A stretch of DNA of 64,000 nucleotides from Levyella massiliensis (GTDB taxonomy: Bacteria > Bacillota > Clostridia > Tissierellales > Peptoniphilaceae). Below are positions 13,501 through 20,242 of this stretch, one piece after another. The DNA lies in contig NZ_HG529492.1 in NCBI RefSeq assembly GCF_000308275.2, positions 51,214-115,213 of the forward strand, given 5' to 3'. Within the stretch, counting starts at the first letter, position 1. Every line of letters starts with the position of its first letter. Made by a program: the position numbers and the translations under genes. The notes below the pieces were generated by a model. That model did not search any database. It was not told the DNA's origin and was given only the letters and a program-made list of their open reading frames with translations.

Positions 13501-15955
13501 CTTCACCGCGCTCATCCAGAATCTGGAACGCCGAGCCAATGATGGAAACCTGCTGGTCGCCCTTCTCATGGTTGTAGACCGTGATGGTAACCGCTTGATT
13601 GGTATTTTTCGACAGGTAAACATCCAGTTTTTCCTTGTACTTCACGCCCCCGTTTACTTTGAGCGGCTGGCCATTGTCGTCTTGGAATCGAATATCGGAA
13701 TAGGTCGCTCCACTGCCTGATGTAAAAGCATATTCATATGGTGCCTTAACCACAACCACCTCATAGATATATTTGGGAAGGAGATCGTTAAAGACAAAGT
13801 GGCCTTGCTCATCCGTATAGGCCGTCCGGTTCATCGAAGGAACAGAATTCCCCTTGGTGCCATGATTGTTTTCATACGCCAAAAGTTCCAACTCCACGCC
13901 GGCAATTTTTATCGTTCGGTTATCGTTGTCAACAGCCGTACCTTCAATGTAATAGAGTTGGGTACCAAAGTCTTTGGCGTTATCAATGCGAACATACTTT
14001 GACGTCTCAATGGCCGAGAAACGGAACGTAATCTTATATTGATTGGGAAAATAGCCCTTCGGAGCCGAAACTTGGACAACTTCATAGTTGCCTACATTGC
14101 AATTCTCTACTACGGCCTGGCCGTCTTCACCGGTCGTGACTTCCCTGACCATGCCGGGGCCTGTGATCCGCACCACGGCGCCCGGAATCTTCACGCCCTT
14201 ATTGTCCCGATCTACCACCTCAATGATGATGGGACGCTTGGTCGTGTACGGATTGAGCGGCGCGCCCATGGGCTGCAGCAAATTGGTGATCGTTCCTTCT
14301 TCCAACGTCTTGCGCAACGACGCATTTTCTTCTAGCGTCTTGCCCAATGGCAGGAGCTCAGCGGTTTTTGCGGCGGCCTCTGCCGCTTCGTTTGCTGTTT
14401 TTTCGTCGATGCGTGAGGGTGCTCTTTCTGCGTTTTCATCCGTCGCATTGGCGGCGGATGCGGTGTTCTTCTCTTCCGCCTCTTCCTCGGTGGTAGAGGG
14501 GGCTGCATTTTCGGAGGGCTTTGTCTCCGTGGGGGGTTGAGGCGCTTCGGAAGCGGTCGTCTTTTCTTCCGCTTTCACGGTCTCGCTTGCCATGGTGATC
14601 GCAAACTGACCGGGTTGAATCGAAAGCGTGGCCGCTTTGCGGGCGTTCTGCAACGCTTCACCGGTTAATCCTTTTTCTTCGATTTCGGTTAATTGTTTTT
14701 CGTATTGGGCAAGCGAACGCTGGTCCACAGCTTTGAAATCGTAGAAGCCATCTTGGGACAGCACGAAATCATAGACCATGATCTGCGCCTGCTCTTTTTG
14801 TTTGGCATCGGTTGCGTTAGAGGTTGGCGCCTGGTAGGCGGTTTCTTTTTTATCCTGATTCGGCGCGACAAAGAGAACGCGCTTTTCTTGTTCCTGTTGC
14901 GGATTTTCTTGTTGCTGTTTTTGCGGGAACACATGGGTGACGGGAGTCGTGTTTTCATCCGTCGCGGTAAGATCCGCTTTTCCATTCACTTGAATACGTT
15001 TCGTGATTTTCTGTTCCCCAAAAACGGAAATCATATCCAGGGTATAGACGCGTCCTTCGAGTTCCTTGGCTACGTCTTTGAGTGCTTTTTTATCGATGCT
15101 CTTTGCCGCTTTCGCCGCATTAATTTTTGCCACCATTGCTTCGTCGCGATGAATGGGCGTCGTAATGGTCGTTAAGAAGAAGCCGTCTTTGTTGGCTTCT
15201 TTGGTTTCGATGTCATACAGGAAAAGAGGGGCTTTGTCGGTCTGACGGGCGCGCGCCGCTTCGCGTGCCTTCATGGCCGCTTCTTCGCCGGGGGCATAGG
15301 TGCGGTTACCAATCACCGGTTGGTCGAGGTTGTCGCCATTGGCAACCACAAACGCCTGATGAGCGGTTTTTTCTTTGGGAGCAAAATAGGTCAAAACCCA
15401 GGATATGGATGCGGGGATGCCATCCGTATCACGATTTACGATATAGTTGACGCGCGCTAAACTCTTCGTTCCATTCAAGTCGACATCTTGAATGGGAAGC
15501 GCCTTTCCGCCGGTCAGAGGATTCTTTTCCATCTCGCGGCGAACGGCTTCTAAGGTTTGCGCGTCCTTTTCTTCCTGATTCTGCGCTGGGGATTCCTGTC
15601 CGGTCGTTTCTGCTGCCTGCTCGGTTTTAGCAGAGGAAGGCAAGGCTTCTCCGTTTTGCTCTCCGCTTACGGAAGAGGTGGATGTGATGTCGGATCCGGT
15701 GACGATGGTTTGTGATTCGGATCCTGAAAGAGCGGGATCCTCCGTTCCCTCTTTCGGAGGCTCTGCCGGTAACAGCCGTTTGGTTAGGGAGGGCAGCGCT
15801 TTAGCGCTTTCCGCGACGAAAAGTCGAGACTGTGCGTCACTATACGCATCCTGCCGTCTGGCCTCACTGACCATGCCAAAACCGCCCACCGGAACACCGG
15901 TAAGGAGCAGGATTATGGCGAGCAATAATGAAAGAACTCTCTCTGTCTTTTTCAT
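1586..15955 (-). CDS. Giant (4789 aa) sortase-anchored adhesin / pilus tip protein with VWA, Cna_B/SpaA and InlB-type repeats
   Basis: The ATG at 15955 follows an AAAGGGG ribosome site. Residues 1-32 form a signal peptide. A charged Ala/Glu-rich segment (to about 560) is followed by prealbumin-like modules. A VWA domain has an intact MIDAS start (DHSGS, about residue 1284) and ITDGGP strand. A second VWA-like fold (about 1900-2050) lacks the metal site. About twelve Cna_B/SpaA modules have E-box-like endings (for example YTLKETQAPDRY, YTLKEVEAPAGY, YFLEEVLTPKGY). InlB/Listeria-Bacteroides repeats lie around 3455-3830. A segment near 4000-4250 resembles MSCRAMM N2-type adhesion domains. The C-terminus has an LPTTAG sorting motif (about 4740), a membrane span and an RPRKRLPFLRRQ tail. 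Known tip pilins with VWA bind host matrix or cells, so an adhesin role is likely here. The length is far above the usual 900-2000 residues. The frame is intact throughout. Confidence 0.9.
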   Translation of the reverse strand: MKKTERVLSLLLAIILLLTGVPVGGFGMVSEARRQDAYSDAQSRLFVAESAKALPSLTKRLLPAEPPKEGTEDPALSGSESQTIVTGSDITSTSSVSGEQNGEALPSSAKTEQAAETTGQESPAQNQEEKDAQTLEAVRREMEKNPLTGGKALPIQDVDLNGTKSLARVNYIVNRDTDGIPASISWVLTYFAPKEKTAHQAFVVANGDNLDQPVIGNRTYAPGEEAAMKAREAARARQTDKAPLFLYDIETKEANKDGFFLTTITTPIHRDEAMVAKINAAKAAKSIDKKALKDVAKELEGRVYTLDMISVFGEQKITKRIQVNGKADLTATDENTTPVTHVFPQKQQQENPQQEQEKRVLFVAPNQDKKETAYQAPTSNATDAKQKEQAQIMVYDFVLSQDGFYDFKAVDQRSLAQYEKQLTEIEEKGLTGEALQNARKAATLSIQPGQFAITMASETVKAEEKTTASEAPQPPTETKPSENAAPSTTEEEAEEKNTASAANATDENAERAPSRIDEKTANEAAEAAAKTAELLPLGKTLEENASLRKTLEEGTITNLLQPMGAPLNPYTTKRPIIIEVVDRDNKGVKIPGAVVRITGPGMVREVTTGEDGQAVVENCNVGNYEVVQVSAPKGYFPNQYKITFRFSAIETSKYVRIDNAKDFGTQLYYIEGTAVDNDNRTIKIAGVELELLAYENNHGTKGNSVPSMNRTAYTDEQGHFVFNDLLPKYIYEVVVVKAPYEYAFTSGSGATYSDIRFQDDNGQPLKVNGGVKYKEKLDVYLSKNTNQAVTITVYNHEKGDQQVSIIGSAFQILDERGEVIKDIGTLRTDGQGKITFHVRPGNYTIEQLTTDAYHLMPNARTPIVVQPLPHDTNQDIYLIPNPLKDIGSVTYNMDAVINWGNVTPVPDAKVILKENGVESARTPEKIGQIYRFKDLPKYDANHEQIDYRIELKDHPEYYATYRIVNGVVNIDVHEISTPEGPGGTVTVTGNKIWYNDSQDLLKRPAIIHVILLANGRETQYRATVSEATDWKYSFTNLPRFDQSGKEITYTVKEVQMSAGGALPGYRMDQTILGKNVLNTKIDNSKIGGEFNLEKTDAAGNPLEGAQFTLSGTMDNGQELNPERSLKTDANGKLIFKDIPAGTYTLKETQAPDRYEPSTETWKVEVSSDGKTILVGSGVTNPANAGFPKTLQTGQEFVKDGEGAKARTITNEKARNPVPFQKTIYTRNGLTDAEKAKDENQVGDISKRILNTVDKNQNEYQVELTVQGRGRSSFAGGESTDIVLVVDHSGSIKTSRNEDQVRNQVRNIVSAFSNFSNVNMGYVEYAGITVDKNKNASARNDNFSDYRWWNPYEKNGKYDNDPAVTSSVELTSPGKLAADSKFNTNRFGGGTFTQRALLRAEEILAKGHGTNKHIILITDGGPTLSFKAKGSKDNGKRPDGSDWGRIYKPNSKIPDNYNDVSDSGLKYNGRASGFETNTLRGDGTYYQFGTSKGDTNQLAYASYTAGSDEVLDNVYATVSTVRDLTDKKIKVTTIGYNLQTLNNAGWFNGQEKFFFPQMASSPQNYSGLGKTGNTDNAVTSIYDEVSKQFYLNSQKTTTPSIEKAVVTDPMGDGVDLYLGEDGVFNEKDYVLVASDGSIYKNGKAPTEGLLKDVKLTYDEKDRKFKMEGLTLGKDESVSLYYSVRLKDSYRNGNFTPTNNTTTLVNNGRTEDFPIPAIRDRVAVPTVKVGNQAYSKSGRIRILKVNEKKEALSGAYFTLTNDVTHEKIMIQPSGKDGKIEVNNIPKGDYTLKEVEAPAGYVVSGLSWHIHVDDNGKTTITQNPTGSRSAFSTRSATPEAMGNLLEMGPMMGLAAVGAGAPAGNNYKISATTTFNDADPDNKKFAIHHEAVGQTLKKELDLYFLLVPETAGNLTLFNNRIRDYSNELAKEGYQGYINVIYGGYDEASTQYTYWRIGNVPALLTQVPIGRSETGAWMDRALYTANDILYRHLHEDTVKVVTFLSTGRNFAGEEAYYNHNLKRMIKSGVISRYINLVTNTSGVNTLENTLKDSSSPIPKNLRQEMKDKLRSGVLSEEAASTFKGRIADVYSKFTVENTVNNESLVIPLAANIHNLGSQRAKIVDSWGNTIQTVKMTATTDSLGMTTLRTGPVTLGSGERLVVDYDVTLKGDYKRAISYPVYATGAVQWEGNGTTKGAGIQSAYVNDPGQNLNIEVKGLEGYPGTVGLTVTTNREGTETFSLKNGDVKAKTILTFDVNGNTQGPNNIKFTADPAPNSNYQGPTIDKSKYPVVRVVYERKALNLTVRKVFNNRQPGARDLDVILVAKVNGQEKSLASLGYTGSEKRTLVQKKDAQGKPVEGVYEIVYSSLPLKDQNGNEIDYSVKDSSSSQDQGNNITLIREETVTSYRPEDDLIRIEETELPVLTVINATNEIKFKKVGESGQQRDQFGNLIEGPNGPLMIETPLAEAEFELRRETPSGSIVVKGYEKIVSGPNGEFGFKNLPPGDYGIYETKPVLGYELPVQAVSTFTIDADGKPKDIKSFKERTKKDGDWILGIQKTMKNNVSVETAITQVEATDHNQGNRKMLYTQRIYVNRNGERLTEANFGLFSAAADNPIVNASYKIWKVTQGGRKPAPMDFNKALDTTNYDLSLVKEVKAPANLSAIKLDGLPSTDSLPSTDFYVIEVKGELEVHDDKFTSKLTFFTSATEEHPGETHQITDFKPSDNGTIITGFRKGKQGDDADIMSSATIDPGTGSYVVRNYRGSTFFSVQKTKEGDGKPLAGAKFKLWAALGRNFEIVETEHTTQVTTGAELVTDENGIITFDNLPVNYNFYLEETETAPGFALPNYMWIVQIRPTSFLKELHAKSRDWKDYLSSGVSEAEAKKQAAAVAYSQMLYPYTLPDPNATNRPAEDITADQEGFKVFVYQTDGRKPLIIRPKDANGEDLHGNPVDPATYVKDKYGDVIAEQSYGNHPTIPGMWYRKGWVAFTDPKPKDEKGKEMQGQMMPINEYGQPIHENWKKDGWKGESIDGVSGATIRPLIVKDWIQKARDFDGRAQDDRFLTSTDYSTFAQQFKTDNMVPATDLTIPGKTPGTKTTIPSVVGITNSQTEFFINKVDQDGKPLEGAEFELVKVENGVEIQPGIKPTRKAKNQFIFDKLKDGIYHLKETKIPEGYQEPTTYWEITVEDGAVTNKVEKPIDPQGSNGTNAAQALSQPVSNAPQAMMAGEGRSLLAPVALRLAASSLPVEETTLPKLTLFEAVQTAEARTSSNPMMTPMRGGQEHYADENLNLGSTKNQQIKKSSQDVDLGIKFTQISNINVNSGTGTFEARIYIDAKDLYLDVSNKNSRILELEPKSNVTLTEINQYSLNKTKFPSVDFYTNVSKIKGNMLGTGSQRMIPINATNRYALDVNPNHTRYLLIVKGTYQNESNDPLQLFAKYHGKLKKAETDNNSWESRQAEATSQVYHYDQYLVTYGGNGGTPASSDETVRRGKPVTSTPTLTRDKYRFLGWQESGQDVDLMNDPAFKSVTADHALVAKWERVYKVYFVDQNRKVIETREVPQGQTYLQAHPEGLPKPKRPGYELTDWRYYNWDIFDGKDVITDDTVVYPNWEAKANTVVLYFYMLNDNSAIERDKTQTREVEYGKGLAQAQIPPSDPASKLGYTFSGWQVYDYYQRRYVDVDLVNQHFYGNRAFYGRWIPTTYTVTFQDEHGTILKTAQVPHGDHITAPSIAARDGYTFDGWKDAAGNAFDPTTAITAPATYTAKWTKIQPDEVSVIFNSSGGSAVADQIVIKGGKIKKPADPTKEGYTFDGWRDASGNAFNFNTAIYDSITLTASWTQNPDQGTLNELTVKNTKKDFEGEFSIDKFEKKDGGNRAKLRDAYFSLTRHKGAELPESFDQAVYATRYSNPYWVMPDGPFKTDANGKIAFNHLQPGVYDLVEKQSPSGYLANTEKYVVVVNEIGNTIIVPEAGYDPDKYPIKVDHGTVPTPDPNQPTKRTTPQSLDGVLKVEKYALKTSDEDGIIRPLQDQRFSMEYTIHLPEDAIPGDTFTITLDEHLNWGGIRIDAEKVQDIVTEHGQVVAETKDKTLDEDGNVVRKITYTLTDYVANRTDITIHQTVPVYVDHDKVANSTGLAFTNIIGNTPKTSDSIWVDFRNYYGTGGRVDSGYDWPLRGKRQELWNNLGGWFYEDRTNSQIELYYYVFGYNNSWSTQYYLDMAARSWLQNTTSDVNYNDVKISVYKTDAYTATGNPNTATMPPSYGRHIMDLRDENLVMKEKSFVADQNGFIRVPLDVDTDYPNGGRFGYIVKVVAPFDNTKDQVDLYTYAKLSHETEFYYRDFWNREHYVTNTDGPVTYWNYLHRYTGSSGASAQDLVNLTLTKRELLGKDGEDKYNTKLIPGAGFKLTNNQGFQDYAVTGADGKVLFTKLKPGDYFLEEVLTPKGYTPINVVWDIHIDKDGTITVSDPGGTGLIESKEKNDLAVWNRKTPIDKPVLQFPNIPNRIEFTKVGESGTPLQGATLELRKSDTVDGTYVVVTSPNGPRTSGKDGKFFWTNLAPGYYQVWETGAPAGYITPPKEVATFLVDTATGEIKNLQISGRDPVGENMIRNLRPMKMALRKVDDKKLDITKGSVTFAVSAAPGNNNPVLKDLQTITVDLTKAGPYVREIPGSMNGKYILSEMTPPSGYVKTTQQYEIEIDQDKRTISLTKVTDGKNEVPYLDKGLLSKAGPVILYQEGASDQISLDIVNHLYYTLPTTAGPGTFLFTLAGAFLLGLAFSLFRQTKGPSGRPRKRLPFLRRQLE

Positions 15956-16424
15956 GACAATCCCCTTTAACCTGACTATTTTGCACCTTGCTGAAACATA
16001 AGCTGAGCGGTTTTCAATTTCATCTAAGCCGCTTTTTTGTTTTCTCTTTTTGGTTTCTCAAGAAGGACGGCTGTTTTGTTCTTTTCGTATGAACAAGATA
16101 GGCGACCCGCTATAAATCCATATAAAAATTATAGTGGATGAAAACACTCGCATTTCTTATGTTTTCTTTTCTATTGAAAAAAGATAAAAAAACTGGCGAT
16201 TCTATTGACAAATAAGACGAAAATATTGCTTATTCTGCGTTTTCGCATTGCCTAAAACGGGATATTACTAGCGCTCTCTAAAATTTTTAAAAATTTGCAA
16301 AATCGTGAGAATGGCTTATTATAAGGGATAGAAGGCCTCTTAAAGTCTCTTATTGGCGTTTTTGGGATCATTCTGCCAATATTTGAGACGTTTCCTTTTG
16401 GAAGAACGAGGAAGGGGAGAATCC
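15956..16424. promoter_or_regulatory. Divergent control region between pilus operon and Mga-like regulators
   Basis: This is a 469-bp AT-rich region without a gene. On the minus strand a perfect TATAAT occupies 16128-16133, but no TTGACA-like hexamer lies 16-18 bp upstream of it. That fits a promoter needing an activator, as Mga-controlled promoters often do (inference). On the plus strand TTGACA lies at 16205-16210, with only weak -10 candidates (TATTCT at 16231-16236, spacing 20). The ribosome site AAGGGGAGA at 16412-16420 sets the start of the first regulator. Confidence 0.45.
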
Positions 16425-17990
16425 ATGCATTATTTGGTTGGTTCGGTTTTAGATCGCAGGCTTCAGTTGGTGGAAAGGCTGACGAGTCTTGCTTCGCCAC
16501 AATCGATACAAGAGCTCGCCCGTGCATTGAACACCAGCGGCCGAACATTGGCTAACGACGTCCTGGTGATCAACCGCGCCTGGACACCGGTAGAGATCAC
16601 CATGACGGGTGATTTGCTTTCGATCGCTTATCGGCCCGGGTTTAATCTGCGCGATGTGTATCGCATGATTTTGAAGCGCGAGCCCATTTTTCGTCTGCTG
16701 CGCGCCCTTATTCTTTATCCCGAAACGCCTACGTCGGAATTGACGAAATTGGCCACGATGTCTGAGGCCTCCCTCTATCGAAACATAAAGATCTTTAATA
16801 CCTCGTTTTTTCCGCAACTCGGCATTTCCATTGCCTCGAATCCGTTCCATTTGGAAGGGGAGCGAACGCACGTGCTCCTGTTTTCTTCGATTTTTCTATG
16901 CAAGCAAACGCGCATAGATGACTGGCCTTTTACGGACTACCCCAGGCAAGAGGTGGAAGAGTTTCTATCGCGAATCCTGAACTCTGTTCACATGGTAATC
17001 CATTTTTCAGAATTTCGGATGCTGTGCTTCTATGTGGTTCTCTCTATGATTTGGGCCAAAACTTGTCGGAAGACGGAAGACTTTACCATAGCACCCCCCC
17101 TCGACAAAAATTTAACGAATTCTCGTGCGCAGGAAGTAACCGATATTCCTCCTAACTTGCAAGCAATCGTGGATAAGGTGAAGCATTTTGAGACGGTCTT
17201 CTCCTTCCCTATGACGCGCACCTCACTCCTCTATCTTTTCTCTCTGTTCTTTCGCAAAGGGTTTTGCCTTACCTACCGTTCGTTTTTGGACCAGGCGGGT
17301 GCGGATCCGGAAATCAATAAATCTTTTTTCTATCTGATTAAGGTGCTGTATGAGCTGGAAAAGACATACGGCATTAAACCGAAAGATCGCCATGAGATCC
17401 TTCGTGAGCTGCATAACACGTTGTATTGTCAGTACATGGAACCGGATATGGCGCCGTTTTTCACGATGAACGACGACCACTTTCACGCATGGCTCAGCCG
17501 AAACGTAACCGGTCTGCCGTTGGACCTTAAGAATAAGATTCGCGGCTATTTCATCCACATGAATCTTCCGGTCATGGAGCCGCTTGTGGACAGTTGTGTC
17601 TTTTATCTGTTTATGAAGTGGGGACGTTTGATTTACCGACAGCTGTCACCAGCCGAACCCATTTCCCTGCTCATCCTTTCTTCCATGGGGCAGGAACACG
17701 CGCAGACGCTCCGGGAAATGGTGGAAATGCAGACCTATCTGCCTCTTCGCATTGATATTTTTGAGGGACCTCGATTTAATGGTCCCAAGCTTCTTCACGC
17801 GGGTTACGATATTGTTTGGTCCAACTTTTCGATTCCGGATTGCGAAAACGATGCGAATGATCTTCCTTGGACCAAGGAAGCCAGCGAATTGGTTCTTTAT
17901 ACTCTTTATCCCAATCAAAAGGATATGCTTGCACTTCGCCGTGCGATCGTGGCCAAAGCGAAAACGCATGAGGAGGGTTATTTCGTATGA
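16425..17990 (+). CDS. Mga-like transcriptional regulator (first of tandem pair)
   Basis: I chose the ATG at 16425 because AAGGGGAGA precedes it at the right distance; an in-frame ATG at 16353 has no ribosome site. The 521-residue protein has an N-terminal winged helix (SPQSIQELARALNTSGRTLANDV), then a second helix-turn-helix (TSELTKLATMSEASLYRNIKIF), a long helical middle as in PRD/Mga proteins, and an EIIB-like C-terminal domain (LLILSSMGQEHAQTLREMVE ... YDIVWSNFSI). Mga, AtxA and related regulators have this order and control surface or virulence genes. It diverges from the pilus operon and overlaps the next regulator by 4 bp. Control of the pilus genes is inferred from position. The C-terminal EIIB-like domain in this family usually mediates dimerisation. 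Confidence 0.78.
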   Translation: MHYLVGSVLDRRLQLVERLTSLASPQSIQELARALNTSGRTLANDVLVINRAWTPVEITMTGDLLSIAYRPGFNLRDVYRMILKREPIFRLLRALILYPETPTSELTKLATMSEASLYRNIKIFNTSFFPQLGISIASNPFHLEGERTHVLLFSSIFLCKQTRIDDWPFTDYPRQEVEEFLSRILNSVHMVIHFSEFRMLCFYVVLSMIWAKTCRKTEDFTIAPPLDKNLTNSRAQEVTDIPPNLQAIVDKVKHFETVFSFPMTRTSLLYLFSLFFRKGFCLTYRSFLDQAGADPEINKSFFYLIKVLYELEKTYGIKPKDRHEILRELHNTLYCQYMEPDMAPFFTMNDDHFHAWLSRNVTGLPLDLKNKIRGYFIHMNLPVMEPLVDSCVFYLFMKWGRLIYRQLSPAEPISLLILSSMGQEHAQTLREMVEMQTYLPLRIDIFEGPRFNGPKLLHAGYDIVWSNFSIPDCENDANDLPWTKEASELVLYTLYPNQKDMLALRRAIVAKAKTHEEGYFV

Positions 17991-19462
17991 AAGGCTTGGT
18001 CAGTAAAAAAATGGAACGTCTTTTGGACTTGATTACCTGTTTTGAAGTCCATGACGGGGAGTTGGATATCAATACTGCTGCGGAGGCATTGGATTGTCCG
18101 GCAACGACCCTATTGATGGATATTCTTCAGGCCAATACGACGTTTTCGACTATTTTTCAAATTGAACGGGACAACAAGATTCGCCTGGTGTATAAAAATG
18201 GAAATTCCTATCCGGATGTTTTTTCTCTGGTCATGAAACAGGATCCCATCTGTTCTCTCTTGGAAAAAGTGTTTTTTCATTCGGACTTGGATGTCGCAGC
18301 TATGACAAACGACTTATATGTCTCCCCGTCCACGATTTATCGCTGGGTAGAGCAATTTAATAGTGCGGTGTCCGGCTCCTATGCGGTACATCTGGAGACG
18401 CACCCCCTCGTGCTCACGGGAGAGGAAGCCGAAGTCCGTTCCTTCTATACGAGTTTCTTCAAAGAACGCTATTCTCTTTATGAGTGGCCTTTCCCGGCGG
18501 TTTCAAAAAAAGAACTTTCCCGTTTTCTGAATGAGACGCTCCCCATGGAGTACGGTAAAAAGTTCCTTCATTATTATGAATGCTTTCATATCCAATTAGC
18601 GGTAACGCTGCAACGCTTTTCGCAAGGGTTCCGCCTTCCGGATGAGAATCTTATGCAAAATACACGAGCGCAGCAGATGGCAAAGGCAATTATCGCGAAA
18701 GGCATTCGCTCTTCTTTCTCTTTTTTCCCTGTGGAAAAGGAAGACGACGATGTCCGCTTTTGTCAGGAGCTTCTTGCCCCCTTCGTCAGCGATCGGGACG
18801 CCGAGTCGTTTGAAGTTCTTCTGGACCTGACGACAAGAGACCCCCTTGCCAACAATCTCTTTCTCTACATCAATAAGCTGATCGCCTATCTGTGTCAGGA
18901 GTTTCCGGTGGAGCTGGATAACGAGAGTGCCTTAATCCTTGCTCTCTACAATGCCCTCATGGGCACCTTCGGCAAAACCGTCAGTCGTTCCTTTTTGTAT
19001 TCTCCTTATCGCATTTATCAGGAGTCGATTCGCGTAAAGTTCCCCAGCGTCTGCAACCAAATTCTGCGGATCATTCGCACGCAAAATGAACTATTCGATC
19101 TTTCCGTCGACCCCGATTTTTTGGGCTACGTGTTCTATGTCATCTGGTCCACATGGGAAAACCTGAGCAACCAGCTTGTTCAAAAGCCCCGAAAAATCAA
19201 AATTCTGGTCATCAGTAAGTTTTCTTCCTTTCATGCTCTTTCCCTTCGATCCCAAATTCTATTTTACTTTGGGAGCATCGCGGAAGTCAGTATTCCCAAG
19301 GATTCGCCCATCTTTCTGGACGCCATAGACCTTTCCCGCTACGATCTTCTGGTGTCCAACTTCAAAATCGCCGACAGTCCCATTCCCACCGTTTTCTGTA
19401 ACGGCATCGATTCCTACGCCGCCTATTCCGCCTTGTCGAAAGCCATCTCGGCGCGACTCTGA
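17987..19462 (+). CDS. Mga-like transcriptional regulator (second of tandem pair)
   Basis: The ATG overlaps the previous stop codon (ATGA), indicating translational coupling. The 491-residue protein has the same plan as its neighbour: an N-terminal winged helix (residues about 8-60), a second helix-turn-helix (AAMTNDLYVSPSTIYRWVEQFN), a helical middle segment and an EIIB-like end (IKILVISKFSSFHALSLRSQI ... YDLLVSNFKI). Sequence identity to the first copy is low, so this is an old pair rather than a fresh duplication. The two may act as a heteromer or as separate sensors for the pilus promoter; the sequence does not tell which. It ends at TGA 19460-19462 and I see no strong terminator before the convergent SIMPL gene. 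Confidence 0.75.
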   Translation: MKGLVSKKMERLLDLITCFEVHDGELDINTAAEALDCPATTLLMDILQANTTFSTIFQIERDNKIRLVYKNGNSYPDVFSLVMKQDPICSLLEKVFFHSDLDVAAMTNDLYVSPSTIYRWVEQFNSAVSGSYAVHLETHPLVLTGEEAEVRSFYTSFFKERYSLYEWPFPAVSKKELSRFLNETLPMEYGKKFLHYYECFHIQLAVTLQRFSQGFRLPDENLMQNTRAQQMAKAIIAKGIRSSFSFFPVEKEDDDVRFCQELLAPFVSDRDAESFEVLLDLTTRDPLANNLFLYINKLIAYLCQEFPVELDNESALILALYNALMGTFGKTVSRSFLYSPYRIYQESIRVKFPSVCNQILRIIRTQNELFDLSVDPDFLGYVFYVIWSTWENLSNQLVQKPRKIKILVISKFSSFHALSLRSQILFYFGSIAEVSIPKDSPIFLDAIDLSRYDLLVSNFKIADSPIPTVFCNGIDSYAAYSALSKAISARL

Positions 19463-19520
19463 TTTTGACGTAGGCGGCGTGGGGGGCCAGTCGCCTTGTC
19501 TCCTTGCCAGCCAGCCCTTT

Positions 19521-20180
19521 CTATTCAATCGTCCATTCGATCGTCACCGTGTCATCCACATCAATATCGTCCGCTTCAATATCAATATCGTAAGCGTCGT
19601 CGGGTGTAGCAAGTAAGGATTTTGTCATGAACCCCTCAACAGGGTGCGAAACGATTTGTAACTCTCCCCAAGAATAATCAATGCGTTCAATCTCTCCCAG
19701 TTTCACCCCGGCAGACTCGGCCAAAATCTCCGCTTTCGCTCGAGAATCGGCAACGGCTTTCTTAAGAAGCTCGTTTTTAACATCCTCCGGATGGGAGACG
19801 GTGTAATGGATGGTAAATTCGACTTTCACGGGACAATGGGACAGGGCATACAGTGTGCGACCGAGTTGTCGATTGTCATTCGGGAATTTAATTTCGGTAT
19901 GATGCGTAAACTTATAGCCTATAAACCTTCTCTTATAATCATCGTTCTTGTCCCGATAGCTTTCATATTCGGATTGAATGGAAAAATGTTTTGTTTTGAG
20001 ATCCTTTCCGGAAAGACCGGATTTTTCCAAGGATTCCTTCAGTACTTTTGTCTGATCGGCGGATTCTTGTATCGCTTTTTCATACTCCGAATAAACACCC
20101 TCTGCCTCAATAGCCAAACAAATGGTATCCGGCTTAACCGAAAGACTGCCCTTTCCGGTCACTTTGATCGTTCTTCCCAT
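19521..20180 (-). CDS. SIMPL (DUF541/YggE-like) domain protein
   Basis: The 219-residue protein starts at the ATG ending at 20180 after AAGGAGG. It opens with the typical SIMPL strand (IKVTGKGSLSVKPDTICLAIEAEG), followed by the helix with alternating charged residues and the later AVADSRAKAEILAESAGVKLGEI motif, which is diagnostic for the family. No signal peptide is seen, unlike YggE or BP26, so the protein is probably cytoplasmic. The biochemical role of the family is unknown; members have been linked to oxidative stress and to signalling partners. It lies on the minus strand downstream of the nucleoside phosphorylase and converges with the regulators. Confidence 0.82.
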   Translation of the reverse strand: MGRTIKVTGKGSLSVKPDTICLAIEAEGVYSEYEKAIQESADQTKVLKESLEKSGLSGKDLKTKHFSIQSEYESYRDKNDDYKRRFIGYKFTHHTEIKFPNDNRQLGRTLYALSHCPVKVEFTIHYTVSHPEDVKNELLKKAVADSRAKAEILAESAGVKLGEIERIDYSWGELQIVSHPVEGFMTKSLLATPDDAYDIDIEADDIDVDDTVTIEWTIE

Positions 20181-20242
20181 TGTTTTTCCTCCTTAAAATC
20201 GGTTCCGTGCTTATACTTTCAATCCTTATCGCGTCCCTTACT

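Noticed and set aside
2881..14540. Many plus-strand frames of 60-246 codons across the giant adhesin gene
   Set aside because: No ribosome sites, no family similarity; they are antisense shadows of an intact 4789-codon frame.
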